Part shown: positions 26,972-36,201 of the stretch, piece by piece
Layout of the letters: the number at the start of each line of letters is the position of its first letter
Numbering within the stretch: position 1 is the stretch's first letter
Assembly (NCBI RefSeq): GCF_039543385.1
Contig: NZ_BAABJQ010000025.1
Coordinates: 83,287 to 147,286 of the forward strand
DNA from: Rugosimonospora acidiphila
GTDB taxonomy: Bacteria > Actinomycetota > Actinomycetes > Mycobacteriales > Micromonosporaceae
Length of the DNA stretch: 64,000 bases
Direction of reading: 5' to 3'
Translations under genes and position numbers: made by a program
The notes under the pieces: generated by a model
Databases searched by the model: none
Told to the model about the DNA's origin: nothing
The model's input: the letters and a program-made list of their open reading frames with translations, nothing else

Positions 26972-27838
26972 TCAGGCGGCGGAGAAGGTCGGCAGCTTGG
27001 CGTAGAACAGCTCGGCCGGCTCGGCGGCGGTCAGCTCGACCACCGCGTCGGCGGCCTCGGTGCTGAACCCGCTGAGCGTGTCGTGCTTGGTGCCGTCGAT
27101 CAGCACCGTGCCCGTCTTGAGGAACATCACCTCGACCGCCGGCTGGGTGCCCAGCTTGAAGGTCGCGCCCGCCTCGATCTTGATGAAGCCGAAGCGGATC
27201 TCCTTCTCGGTGAAGGTGCCCATCCACTTGTGCGAGACGCCCGGCGCTTCGGCCTCCTCGACCCACGGGTACGCGGCCGGGTTGAACATCAGCAGCCGGT
27301 CGTACCGGGGCTCCGGGTAGACGATCTGCTCGCCGCGGTTCTCCTCGTAGATGGCCTCGGCGGCGTCCTGGTTGCGGTGCTTGCCCTCTTCGTCGACCCA
27401 GCTGTACATGCCGTTCTTGAACTCGCCGCCCTTGGCGACCAGGGCGTCCATGCCGGCCTTGAGCTCACGGGCGGTGTCGTACCCGTACCCGCTGGGGCCG
27501 GCGAACTGCAGCACGATCATCGACAGGTCGGGCTTGCGCACCTGGGGCCCGTACCAGCACGACTCGGGGAAGTAGGAGACCCAGCCCTCGGGAACGATCG
27601 TGTTGTGTCCGATGATCAGGTCACCGCGCAGCGGGTGCCGGATCTGCTCGAAGTTGTGCCGGTGCCGGGGGGTCTTCCAGTCGTCCTTGTTGCCGCCCGC
27701 GCCGTAGGACAGCTTGTAGTTGTCGATCGCGCCCTCGGTGCCGGTGACCAGCATCCGGCTGTGACGCTTTCCGCTGCTGCGCAGGTCGCCCGCTACGGCG
27801 AAGAAGTCCTGGCTGTCGTTCGGGTTGCCAATCTGCAT
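26972..27838 (-). CDS. Cupin-like protein, copy 1 (function unknown)
   Basis: 288-residue cytosolic protein, clearly paralogous to the protein at 40424-41275: both share the frames DNYKLxY, WxTPRHRHxFEQxRHPL, GWVxYFPES, YGPQV and a C-terminal FxK(I/V)(E/D)AGA. The HRH/H cluster resembles a cupin metal site; a second half-barrel (about 195-280) has no His cluster but repeats the fold (FIKIEAGATFKLG). No enzyme activity can be assigned; isomerase, decarboxylase or ring-cleavage roles are all possible for bicupins. It is first in the hyi-reductase-CMD operon, 41 bp from an operator. Confidence 0.75.
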   Translation of the reverse strand: MQIGNPNDSQDFFAVAGDLRSSGKRHSRMLVTGTEGAIDNYKLSYGAGGNKDDWKTPRHRHNFEQIRHPLRGDLIIGHNTIVPEGWVSYFPESCWYGPQVRKPDLSMIVLQFAGPSGYGYDTARELKAGMDALVAKGGEFKNGMYSWVDEEGKHRNQDAAEAIYEENRGEQIVYPEPRYDRLLMFNPAAYPWVEEAEAPGVSHKWMGTFTEKEIRFGFIKIEAGATFKLGTQPAVEVMFLKTGTVLIDGTKHDTLSGFSTEAADAVVELTAAEPAELFYAKLPTFSAA

Positions 27839-27878
27839 GGTGGCGTCCTGTCGTCGACCTATGAAGTTTGGATAATAC

Positions 27879-27891
27879 GTATGCAGTATAC
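27879..27891. promoter_or_regulatory. Regulon operator a (GTATGCAGTATAC)
   Basis: 13-bp palindrome-like site 41 bp upstream of the cupin-hyi-reductase operon. On the minus strand it includes TATACT, a plausible -10 element, so bound regulator would occlude the promoter. Confidence 0.65.
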
Positions 27892-27908
27892 ATGCAGCTC
27901 GTAGACGC

Positions 27909-29060
<1,152 letters not shown>

Positions 29061-29083
29061 GGTCAAACTCCCTTGTTCTGCAT

Positions 29084-29096
29084 GTATATTACATAC
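29084..29096. promoter_or_regulatory. Regulon operator b (GTATATTACATAC)
   Basis: 13-bp inverted repeat in the divergent promoter between the TtuC-like gene and the NHL-repeat gene. It fits GTAT-N5-ATAC and probably serves both genes. Confidence 0.6.
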
Positions 29097-29207
29097 GATT
29101 TACCGTACACGCTCGCCGGGGCGGTACCGGCGGTGATCGGCGACGAAGCCTTGGCGATGGAGTCTTGGCGACGAAACCTCGGCGACGAGGGTGAGGAAGG
29201 AGACCAC

Positions 29208-30176
29208 ATGGCCGTGGTGCTCGGACAGGGATCCCACACGTACCGGGTCGAGGAGGGCTGGGGCACCCTCCCCGAGGGCTGGGACCTCGGCGACGTCGCC
29301 GGTACCGCCGTCGACGCGCAGGACCGGGTCTACGTGTTCAACCGCGGGGAGCACCCCATGATCGTCTTCGATCGGGACGGGAACTTCCTCAACTCGTGGG
29401 GCGAGGGCTTCTTCCCCCACGCGCACGGCGTCTTCATCGCCCCGGACCAGACCCTCTACTGCACCGACGACGGCCGCCACACGATGACCAGGCACGACCT
29501 GGACGGCACGCTGCTGATGAGCATCGGCGTGCCCGGTGAGGCCGCCGGATACCACAGCGGCGAGCCGTTCAACCGGTGTACCCACACCGCGCTTTCGCCC
29601 GAGGGCGACATCTACGTCTCCGACGGGTACGGCAACGCGAGGGTGCACAAGTTCTCCCCGGACGGGCGGCTGCTGCTGTCCTGGGGCGCCAACGGCATGG
29701 CGAGCGGCGAGTTCAACCTGCCGCACAACATCGTCTGCGACGCCGATGGCTGGGTCTACGTCGCCGACCGGGAGAACCACCGGATCCAGATCTTCGACGG
29801 CAACGGCAGGTTCGAGGCGTGCTGGCGGGATGTCGTGCACCGGCCGTGCGCGCTGTACCTCACGCCCGGCCCGGACCCGGTGTTCCTGGTCGGTGAGCTG
29901 GGCCCGTCGATGAACTTCAACCGGGGCGCGCCGAACCTCGGCCCGCGCCTGAGCGTGCTGAGCACCACGGGCTCGCTGATCAGCCGGCTGGAGGTCACCC
30001 CGGCGATGGGGCTGGGCCCGGGGCAGTTCATCTCGCCGCACGGCATCGCCACCGACTCGCGCGGCGACATCTACGTCGCGGAGGTGTCGGTGACCGGGTG
30101 GCCGCAGCTGTTCCCGGGCAAGCCGATGCCACGACCGATCCGCAGCCTGCAGAAGCTGGTACGCGTCGAGGGATGA
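29208..30176 (+). CDS. NHL-repeat beta-propeller protein
   Basis: 322-residue protein made of about six NHL-type repeats, each ending in a pattern such as (V/I)YV(A/S)D(G/R)..N.R(V/I)(H/Q)(K/I)F (for example GDIYVSDGYGNARVHKFSPDG and WVYVADRENHRIQIFD, shown in overlapping parts). It resembles bacterial relatives of peptidyl-alpha-hydroxyglycine alpha-amidating lyase. No signal peptide is evident, so it is likely cytosolic. The ATG at 29208 has AAGGAG 5 nt upstream. Such proteins recur in catabolic clusters of actinobacteria and proteobacteria without a settled function; a lactonase- or lyase-like role is conceivable. Confidence 0.82.
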   Translation: MAVVLGQGSHTYRVEEGWGTLPEGWDLGDVAGTAVDAQDRVYVFNRGEHPMIVFDRDGNFLNSWGEGFFPHAHGVFIAPDQTLYCTDDGRHTMTRHDLDGTLLMSIGVPGEAAGYHSGEPFNRCTHTALSPEGDIYVSDGYGNARVHKFSPDGRLLLSWGANGMASGEFNLPHNIVCDADGWVYVADRENHRIQIFDGNGRFEACWRDVVHRPCALYLTPGPDPVFLVGELGPSMNFNRGAPNLGPRLSVLSTTGSLISRLEVTPAMGLGPGQFISPHGIATDSRGDIYVAEVSVTGWPQLFPGKPMPRPIRSLQKLVRVEG

Positions 30177-30202
30177 GCCGCGCCCGGCCCACCCGCCGGT
30201 AC

Positions 30203-30240
30203 GCGTAGGGGGCCCCGGCCGCCACCGGAGCCCCCTACGC
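30203..30240. terminator. Bidirectional terminator hairpin
   Basis: Perfect 11-bp stem (GCGTAGGGGGC at 30203-30213, complement at 30230-30240) with further pairing in the loop, between the convergent NHL-repeat and PrpF genes. Confidence 0.8.
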
Positions 30241-30259
30241 CGTCGAACACAGGGTCGAG

Positions 30260-31372
30260 CTATGGCTTGCGCAGCCAGACCGTGCCGGACATCAGGCGGC
30301 GCGCGGTGCGCACGACGCCCACCGACCGCACCACCGGAACGCTCCCGGTGGCGTCCACGTCCGCCGTCACCACCACCACGCCCTTCGGGTGGCGGATGCG
30401 CAGCGGACCGGTACCGGCCCGGCGCAGCTCGGCGGCCACCGTGCCCGGGGTGGCCGCGGCGGCACCGAGGCACAGGGCCGCGGTCATCGGCAGCGCGTGA
30501 TGGATCTTCCCCATGGACACACCGAGCGCCAGGACGTCGGCGCTCTCGTCGCCGTCCTCCGGGGTCTGCAGCATGACCAGCTTCGGCACCACCGGGGCCG
30601 AGAGCCTGGCGTCGCGCCAGTCCGCGACCGCGCCGACCAGCGCGCTGCACCGGCCGCGCAGCGCCTCGACGCGTTCCAGCAACTCCTCGTCCTTGTTCAG
30701 CTCGGCGGCGGTCAGGCCGCCCAGCGTCAGGCCGAACTGGCTGGCCCGGACGAAGACCATCGGGTGGGTGACATCGAGGAACGAGATCTCGTACTCGGTG
30801 CCGTCCGCCTCGACGGTGTCGCGCACGTGCCCGGTCGGCAGGGCGGAGCCCAGGACCCCGCCGGCCGGTTCCAGGTAGTCGGTGACCACGGGCGCGCCCG
30901 GCGACGGTACGCCGGGGATCGACAGGTCCCCGTCGACCGCCGCCACGCCATCGCGCACCTGGACCCGCGCCACGATCACGGTCTTGGTGTTCCCGTTGTA
31001 CAGCCGGACGGTGGTCTCCGGCTCGACCGCGGGCACCAGACCCTCATTGATCGCGAACGGGCCCACAGCGGTGGTCAGGTTCCCGCAGTTACCGTCCCAG
31101 TCGACGATCGGGGCGTCCACGCCGACCTGGGCGAACCAGTAGTCGACGTCGGCCTCCGGCCGCTGGCTGCGGCTGACCACCACTGCCTTGCTGGTGCTGG
31201 AGTGGGTCCCGCCGAGCCCGTCGATCTGCATCGGGTCCGGCGAGCCCAGGATGTCCAGCAGCACCCGGTCGCGCTCCGGCCCGTGTGGCGGCAGGTCCGC
31301 CTCGTGCAGGAACACGCCCTTGCTCGTCCCGCCGCGCATGATCACGGCGGGAACCGTGCCGGCTTGGCTCAT
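30260..31372 (-). CDS. PrpF-family isomerase/tautomerase
   Basis: 370-residue member of the PrpF family (diaminopimelate-epimerase-like fold), which includes aconitate isomerases and 4-oxalomesaconate tautomerases. Signatures: IMRGGTSKGVF at the N-terminus, the candidate catalytic Cys in WDGNCGN (about residue 95), FAINEGLV, and C-terminal SMGKIHHALPMTAA. It would shift a double bond in an unsaturated di- or tricarboxylate. It lies downstream of the aldehyde dehydrogenase with a 13-bp gap and is under the same operator (32853-32865). The true substrate is probably the acid brought in by the Tct transporter or its dehydrated product. Confidence 0.88.
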   Translation of the reverse strand: MSQAGTVPAVIMRGGTSKGVFLHEADLPPHGPERDRVLLDILGSPDPMQIDGLGGTHSSTSKAVVVSRSQRPEADVDYWFAQVGVDAPIVDWDGNCGNLTTAVGPFAINEGLVPAVEPETTVRLYNGNTKTVIVARVQVRDGVAAVDGDLSIPGVPSPGAPVVTDYLEPAGGVLGSALPTGHVRDTVEADGTEYEISFLDVTHPMVFVRASQFGLTLGGLTAAELNKDEELLERVEALRGRCSALVGAVADWRDARLSAPVVPKLVMLQTPEDGDESADVLALGVSMGKIHHALPMTAALCLGAAAATPGTVAAELRRAGTGPLRIRHPKGVVVVTADVDATGSVPVVRSVGVVRTARRLMSGTVWLRKP

Positions 31373-31385
31373 CGCGTCCGCTCCC

Positions 31386-32813
31386 TCAGGAGGTCCACTC
31401 GAGGCTGAGCAGCGTCTCGAGCGACATGTCCTTGACCGCGTACGCCGGCCCCTCGATGCCGTGGCCCGAGGCCTTCAGGCCGCCGTACGGCATGATGTCG
31501 ACCCGGCTCGACGAGGTGCCGTTCACGTGCAGCGTGCCGACGTCCAGCCGGTTGGCCAGGTTCAGCGCGCGGTCCAGGTTGTGCGTGAACACGCCGCTGG
31601 CCAGGCCGTACGGCGTCGAGTTGATCTCATCGATCACCTCGTTGTCGTTCTCGTACGTGTAGATGCACACCACCGGGCCGAACGCCTCCAGGTCGTGCAT
31701 CTTCATGCCGGGCTTGACCCCGCGCAGCACGGTCGGCTGGATCACGGTGCCCTCCCGGGTGCCGCCGATCAGCAGCTCGGCGCCGCTGGCGACGGCCTCC
31801 TTGATCCAGGCCTCCACCCGGTCGGTGGCCTGGCTGCTGATCAGCGGGCCGACCGTGGTCTTCGAGTCGCTGGGGTCGCCGACGTGCAGCGCGCCGGTCG
31901 TGGCGAGGAACGCCTCGGTGAACTGCTGCTCGACGTCGCGGTGGACGTAGATCCGCTGGATCGAGGTGCACACCTGGCCGGCCTTGCGGAACGCGGCGTT
32001 GGCGGTGTTGGCCAGCATCCCCTTGTCGATGACGGCGTCCTGGGCCACCACCGTGCAGGAGATGCTGCCCAGCTCGAGCTGGGTCTTGCGCAGCCCGGCG
32101 CTGCGGTGGATGGCGGCACCGGTGGCGGTCGAGCCGGTGAACGCGATGTAGTCGGAGCGGTCGTCGGCGACGAGCGCGGCGCCCACGGTCTCGCCCGGGC
32201 CGTGCACCACGTGCATCCACTGCGCCGGCAGGCCGGCCTCGAACAGCACGTCGGCGAGCACGTTGCCCGGCGACGGGGTCTGCTCGGCCGGCTTGAGCAC
32301 CACGGCGTTGCCGGCGGCGAGCGCCGGACCGATCTTGTGGGCGATCGTGTTGACCGGCGAGTTGAACGGCGTGATCGCCGCCACGACGCCGATCGGCTTG
32401 CGGATGGTGATGCCCATCCGGTTCTTGGTGTTGGGGGCGGAGCCCAGCGGGACGGACTCGCCGCCGAAGCGGATCGCCTCGTCGGCCGAGAGCAGCATGG
32501 TCTCGATCGCGCGGTCGACCTCGCGGCGGCCATCGGCGACGGTGAAGCCGGCCTCGACGCGCTGCTGCTCGGCGAGCTCGTCGGAGTGGTCGGCCAGCAG
32601 GCGCGCGGCCTTGCGCAGGATGTCGGCCCGATCGTGGGAGGTCAGCGGCGCCTCGGTACGCGCCACGCTCGCCGAGCTCAGCGCCTCATCGATGTCCGCT
32701 TCGGAGGCGATGTGGAGCTGTCCGGCGACGGTGTCCGTGAACTTGTCGCTGATCGGCATGCGGTTGGCGCTCTCGCGTGCCTTCCCGTTGATACGGCCGG
32801 TTACCTCGTACAT
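31386..32813 (-). CDS. NAD(P)-dependent aldehyde dehydrogenase
   Basis: 475-residue ALDH-superfamily enzyme with all catalytic residues in place: Asn151 (TPFNSP), Glu247 (LELGS) and nucleophilic Cys282 (GQVCTSIQR); the cofactor motif FTGSTATG is normal. The LELGSIS sequence, instead of the common LELGGKS, is typical of lactaldehyde/GAPN-like branches. Paired with a DHDPS/NAL-family lyase and PrpF, it probably oxidises a semialdehyde of the pathway (for example an alpha-ketoglutarate- or succinate-semialdehyde type), which is inference. First gene of the ALDH-prpF operon, with an operator 40 bp upstream. Confidence 0.9.
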   Translation of the reverse strand: MYEVTGRINGKARESANRMPISDKFTDTVAGQLHIASEADIDEALSSASVARTEAPLTSHDRADILRKAARLLADHSDELAEQQRVEAGFTVADGRREVDRAIETMLLSADEAIRFGGESVPLGSAPNTKNRMGITIRKPIGVVAAITPFNSPVNTIAHKIGPALAAGNAVVLKPAEQTPSPGNVLADVLFEAGLPAQWMHVVHGPGETVGAALVADDRSDYIAFTGSTATGAAIHRSAGLRKTQLELGSISCTVVAQDAVIDKGMLANTANAAFRKAGQVCTSIQRIYVHRDVEQQFTEAFLATTGALHVGDPSDSKTTVGPLISSQATDRVEAWIKEAVASGAELLIGGTREGTVIQPTVLRGVKPGMKMHDLEAFGPVVCIYTYENDNEVIDEINSTPYGLASGVFTHNLDRALNLANRLDVGTLHVNGTSSSRVDIMPYGGLKASGHGIEGPAYAVKDMSLETLLSLEWTS

Positions 32814-32852
32814 GAATACCTGTTCCCCTGACTGGACTCGGGTCGGCGTCTT

Positions 32853-32865
32853 GTATGCACACTAC
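32853..32865. promoter_or_regulatory. Regulon operator c (GTATGCACACTAC)
   Basis: 13-bp site 40 bp upstream of the aldehyde dehydrogenase start. It matches the first half of the consensus exactly and keeps the terminal TAC. Confidence 0.55.
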
Positions 32866-33024
32866 AATATCCAGTATTTCGCGCTCCGCCAGCGACCGAC
32901 GGCCGCGAATCGACCGGCTGCGCGGGCGACCGGGCGACCGGGGGAGCGGCGGCGGGTGGGTCCTGTCGGTCGGCGGGTGGCGCGGGGTGTGACCCGGGTC
33001 GCTCCTCACGAGCGATTGTAGATC

Positions 33025-33037
33025 ATATGCGGTATAC
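33025..33037. promoter_or_regulatory. Regulon operator d with promoter (ATATGCGGTATAC)
   Basis: 13-bp site 33 bp upstream of the DHDPS-family gene. The surrounding 33017-33046 (TTGTAG, then GTATACAGAGGA) is closely matched by 38734-38764, so the two promoters appear duplicated. TATACA may serve as the -10 element. Confidence 0.6.
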
Positions 33038-33069
33038 AGAGGATCCGACAATGGAGAGGCGGTCCCAGG

Positions 33070-33972
33070 ATGGCGAACCCCGCTGACGTGACGGTGGCGT
33101 TGCTGACCCCGGTCGACGAACAGGGGCGGGTCGACCACGTCTCGCTCGAACGGCTGGTGAAGCGGACGCTCGCTGGCGGCGTGACGGGCATCAGCCCGCT
33201 CGGCTCGACGGGGGAGGGCTACAGCCTTCCGCTGTCCGAGCGGCTGGCCGCCACCGACACCGTCGTGCGTACCGTGCCGGACGGTACCCCGGTGATCTGC
33301 GGGGTGTTCGCGCACAGCCACGAGCAGGCGATCGACGAGATCGCCGCCTACGCGGAGCGGGGTGCCACCGGTGCGCTCCTCGCCCCGCCGAGCTACTACC
33401 CGCTCAACGCCGCCGAGCAGCGCGACTACCTCACCCGGGTCGCCGACGGCTCGGCGCTGCCGCTGATCTTCTACAACATCCCGGCGTTCACCAAGGTCTC
33501 GCTCGCGACCGCGGTGCTCACCGAACTCGCCGCGCACCCGAGGGTGGTCGGCGTGAAGGACTCGTGCAAGGACTTCGGGTACCTCACCAGCCTGCTCGAC
33601 GCGCTGGCCGCGGCGGGCGTACCGGCCGAGCGTTTCGGCGTGTTCACCGGGACGGACGCCATGCTGGTCGCCTCGCTGATCGCCGGTGCCCGGGGGACGA
33701 TCTGCGCGAGCGCCAACCTCGTCCCCGAACTGCCGGCCGGCATCGCCGCCGCGATCGCCGCGGGCGACCTGGACGAGGCGCGGCGCATCGAGACGAGGCT
33801 GCGGCGCATCGTCACCGCGTGCCGGCTGGGCGGTACGCCGACCGGGATGAAGGCCGCCGTCGCCGCCGCCGGGATCTGCGACCCGTGGATGGTCTCGCCG
33901 CGCCGGCCGCTCGGCGACGCGGACCGGGCCACCCTGGTCGCGTCCCTGACCGACCTCGGCGTGCTGTCGTAG
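33070..33972 (+). CDS. DHDPS/N-acetylneuraminate lyase family protein
   Basis: Class I aldolase/dehydratase of 300 aa. The Schiff-base Lys is Lys163 in GVKDS, the conserved Tyr is Tyr135 in YNIP, and the pyruvate-carboxylate motif is GSTGEGYSL (45-53). Since lysine and sialic-acid genes are absent, a catabolic role is likely: cleavage or dehydration of a 2-keto acid such as those made from aldarates or hydroxyacids, feeding the neighbouring aldehyde dehydrogenase. The ATG at 33070 has a GGAGAGG site about 10 nt upstream. Divergent from the ALDH-prpF operon, with its own operator. Confidence 0.88.
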   Translation: MANPADVTVALLTPVDEQGRVDHVSLERLVKRTLAGGVTGISPLGSTGEGYSLPLSERLAATDTVVRTVPDGTPVICGVFAHSHEQAIDEIAAYAERGATGALLAPPSYYPLNAAEQRDYLTRVADGSALPLIFYNIPAFTKVSLATAVLTELAAHPRVVGVKDSCKDFGYLTSLLDALAAAGVPAERFGVFTGTDAMLVASLIAGARGTICASANLVPELPAGIAAAIAAGDLDEARRIETRLRRIVTACRLGGTPTGMKAAVAAAGICDPWMVSPRRPLGDADRATLVASLTDLGVLS

Positions 33973-33980
33973 TTGCCTCG

Positions 33981-34004
33981 CGGGGGTGGCGCGCGCCGCC
34001 CCCG
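33981..34004 (+). terminator. Hairpin after the DHDPS-family gene
   Basis: 24-nt near-palindrome (CGGGGGTGGCGC followed by GCGCCGCCCCCG, one G-T mismatch) starting 8 bp after the stop. It is a likely GC-rich terminator without a T-run. Confidence 0.6.
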
Positions 34005-34073
34005 TCGCAGCCGCCCATCCCGAATATGAGTATTCGACCGTATTAACGCCTTCCTTGCGCTTTTCTGATTGTT

Positions 34074-35621
34074 ATGCGGGAAAGCGCGGCGCTCATCCGG
34101 TCGCGGGGACGGCGCCCGGGCCACCCGGCCGCCGCCCCGCTCGGCCCGGCCCTGGCCGGCGCGGCGGTCGTCGGCCTGGCGGTGCTCGGTCCGGTGGCGC
34201 TCGGTCCTGTGGGGCCCGGCCCGGTCGCCCCCACCGGGCTCGTCGGGCCGCCGCCCGGCGCGCCCGCCTACCGGGAAGCGTCGCTGGCCGCCGCCGACCC
34301 GCGGCTGGACGCCGCGGACGTGTACGCGTTCGTCAGCCCGGAGGACCAGGACACGGTGACGCTGATCGCCGACTGGCAGCCGTTCGAGATTCCGGGCGGC
34401 GGGGGACCGGACTTCTACTCGTTCCTGCCCGGGGCGCACTACGACATCAACGTCGACAGCGACGGCGACGCCCGGCCCGACGTCACGTACCGGTGGGTGT
34501 TCACCGACGTGGACAAGCGCGGCGGCACCACGTTCCGGTACGACAGCGGGCCGGTTGACGACCTCGACGACCCGGACCTGCTGTTCAAGCAGTCGTACAC
34601 GCTGACCCAGATCCGTGACGGCCGCTCCACCACGCTGGTCGGCCACGGCGTGGCGGCGCCGTCGGACACCGGCGCGGCGTCGATGCCGGACTACGCGGGG
34701 CTGCGCCGCCAGGCCATCATGCCGATCAAGGGTGGCGGCCGGGCCTTCGCCGGGCAGGCCGACGATCCGGCCTTCCTGGATCTGCGCCTGTTCGATCGGT
34801 TCTACGGCGGGGACCTGTCCGAACGCGGCCGCGACGGCCTGGCCGGGTACAACGTGCAGACGATCGCGCTGCAGGTGCCCAAGTCCGACGTGGCAATGGG
34901 CGGCGACCCGGGGCGCAACCCGGTCATCGGCGTGTGGAGCTCCGCCGGGCGGCCCAGCCAACCGCCGGCACCCGGGCAGACCGCCCCGTCCGGCGGCATG
35001 GTGCAGGTGTCGCGGATGGGAAACCCCCTGATCAATCAGATCATCTCGACGGCCGACATGAAGGACGCCTTCGACGGCAGTCCGCCCGACCAGGACGCGC
35101 AGAACCAGGCGCTGCTGGGCAGGATCACCGATCCCGAGGTGCCCAGGCTGCTGGAGTCGAGCTACGGGATACCGGCGCCGGCGGCGCCGCGCAACGACCT
35201 GGCCGAGATCTTCCTGACCGGCCTGGCGAAGGAGGCGCCCACGCTGGATGGCACGGTGGCGCCGATCCCGACCGACCTCAACGGCCAGGTCCTCAACCGC
35301 GACATGGAGAGCGCGGCGGTCGTACCCGCCGAGGAACTGCGGCTGAACCTGGGCGTACCGGTGACCGCGCAGCCGCGGCGGCTTGGCGTGCTGGCAGGCG
35401 ACGACCAGGGGTTTCCCAACGGGCGGCGGCTGACCGACGACGTGGTCGACATCGAGCTGCAGGAGCTGGAGGGTGCCGCGCAGACCGGCACGCGGGTGTC
35501 GCGGCTGGCCGCCGGCGACAAGGTCAACGCCAATGACCTGCCGTTCGGCGACCAGTTCCCGTACGTGGCGCTGCCCCACGACCGACCCGCGGACCCGTCG
35601 GGCGGCGGGGTCACGTCGTGA
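34074..35621 (+). CDS. DUF4331 family protein
   Basis: 515-residue secreted or membrane-tethered protein: a hydrophobic Ala/Gly/Pro-rich N-terminal segment (about 20-60) acting as a signal or anchor, then a DUF4331 domain (EASLAAADPRLDAADVYAFVSPEDQDTVTL in outline, later ADMKDAFDGSPPDQD and RRLTDDVVDIELQ). Function unknown. There is no Shine-Dalgarno before the ATG at 34074, and an AT-rich stretch lies just upstream, so a leaderless transcript is possible. It lacks the regional operator and is probably not part of the catabolic regulon. Its 3' end overlaps the convergent MarR gene by 11 bp. Confidence 0.82.
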   Translation: MRESAALIRSRGRRPGHPAAAPLGPALAGAAVVGLAVLGPVALGPVGPGPVAPTGLVGPPPGAPAYREASLAAADPRLDAADVYAFVSPEDQDTVTLIADWQPFEIPGGGGPDFYSFLPGAHYDINVDSDGDARPDVTYRWVFTDVDKRGGTTFRYDSGPVDDLDDPDLLFKQSYTLTQIRDGRSTTLVGHGVAAPSDTGAASMPDYAGLRRQAIMPIKGGGRAFAGQADDPAFLDLRLFDRFYGGDLSERGRDGLAGYNVQTIALQVPKSDVAMGGDPGRNPVIGVWSSAGRPSQPPAPGQTAPSGGMVQVSRMGNPLINQIISTADMKDAFDGSPPDQDAQNQALLGRITDPEVPRLLESSYGIPAPAAPRNDLAEIFLTGLAKEAPTLDGTVAPIPTDLNGQVLNRDMESAAVVPAEELRLNLGVPVTAQPRRLGVLAGDDQGFPNGRRLTDDVVDIELQELEGAAQTGTRVSRLAAGDKVNANDLPFGDQFPYVALPHDRPADPSGGGVTS

Positions 35622-36057
35622 GCGTGGAGCCCGCCGACTTCAGCTCGTCGGCGAGCGCCTCCAGCGCCGCCAGCGCCGCGGACAGGGTGTCGACGGTGGC
35701 GGCCGGCAGCCGGTCGAGGCAGTCCGAGACGACCTTGGTGCGTAGGTCGCGGAGGCGATCGTGTACCAGCTGGCCCGCGGGTGTGATCTCCACCCGGACC
35801 GCGCGCAGGTCGGCTGGGTCGGACAGCCGGCGGATCAGCCCGTCGTCGTCCAGCCGGCGCACGATCCGGGACAGCATGCTCGGGTTGAGTCCCTCGAGTT
35901 CGCCGAGCTCAGCGAGGCCGATCGGCCCCCGGACCGCGACCAGTCCGAGCACCGAGGCCTGGCTCGGGGTGAGCCCCTCGCCGGTCGACGTCACGTTCAG
36001 CTGCCGGGCGAGCCTGCCGATGACTCTTCGCAGGCGGGCCACGTGTTCGGCCTCCAT
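35611..36057 (-). CDS. MarR-family transcriptional regulator
   Basis: 148-residue winged-helix regulator. Helices alpha3-alpha4 and the wing read GLTPSQASVLGLVAVRGPIG, LAELGELEGLNPSMLSRIVRRL and DDDGLIRRLSDPADLRAVRVEITPAG. The ATG at 36057 has GGGGAG 5 nt upstream. It is divergent from an MFS drug-type exporter with a perfect palindrome (36076-36095) between them, the classic MarR-exporter arrangement: repression of both genes, relieved by a small aromatic ligand. The ligand is unknown. Confidence 0.9.
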   Translation of the reverse strand: MEAEHVARLRRVIGRLARQLNVTSTGEGLTPSQASVLGLVAVRGPIGLAELGELEGLNPSMLSRIVRRLDDDGLIRRLSDPADLRAVRVEITPAGQLVHDRLRDLRTKVVSDCLDRLPAATVDTLSAALAALEALADELKSAGSTLTT

Positions 36058-36075
36058 CACAGCTCCCCAAGGTTG

Positions 36076-36095
36076 ATTGCTTGTCGGCAAGCAAT
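36076..36095. promoter_or_regulatory. MarR operator palindrome
   Basis: ATTGCTTG-TCGG-CAAGCAAT, perfect 8-bp arms, 18 bp upstream of the marR start and 106 bp upstream of the MFS gene. It has the typical form of a MarR dimer site. Confidence 0.75.
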
Positions 36096-36201
36096 TAATA
36101 TCGCAGATCATGGGCTCCACTGAACCAACGGGGCGGAGACCCCACCCCGAACCATTTCCCACGTCTGCGATGAAACGGCCGGATCCCCAGCCTGATCCGG
36201 C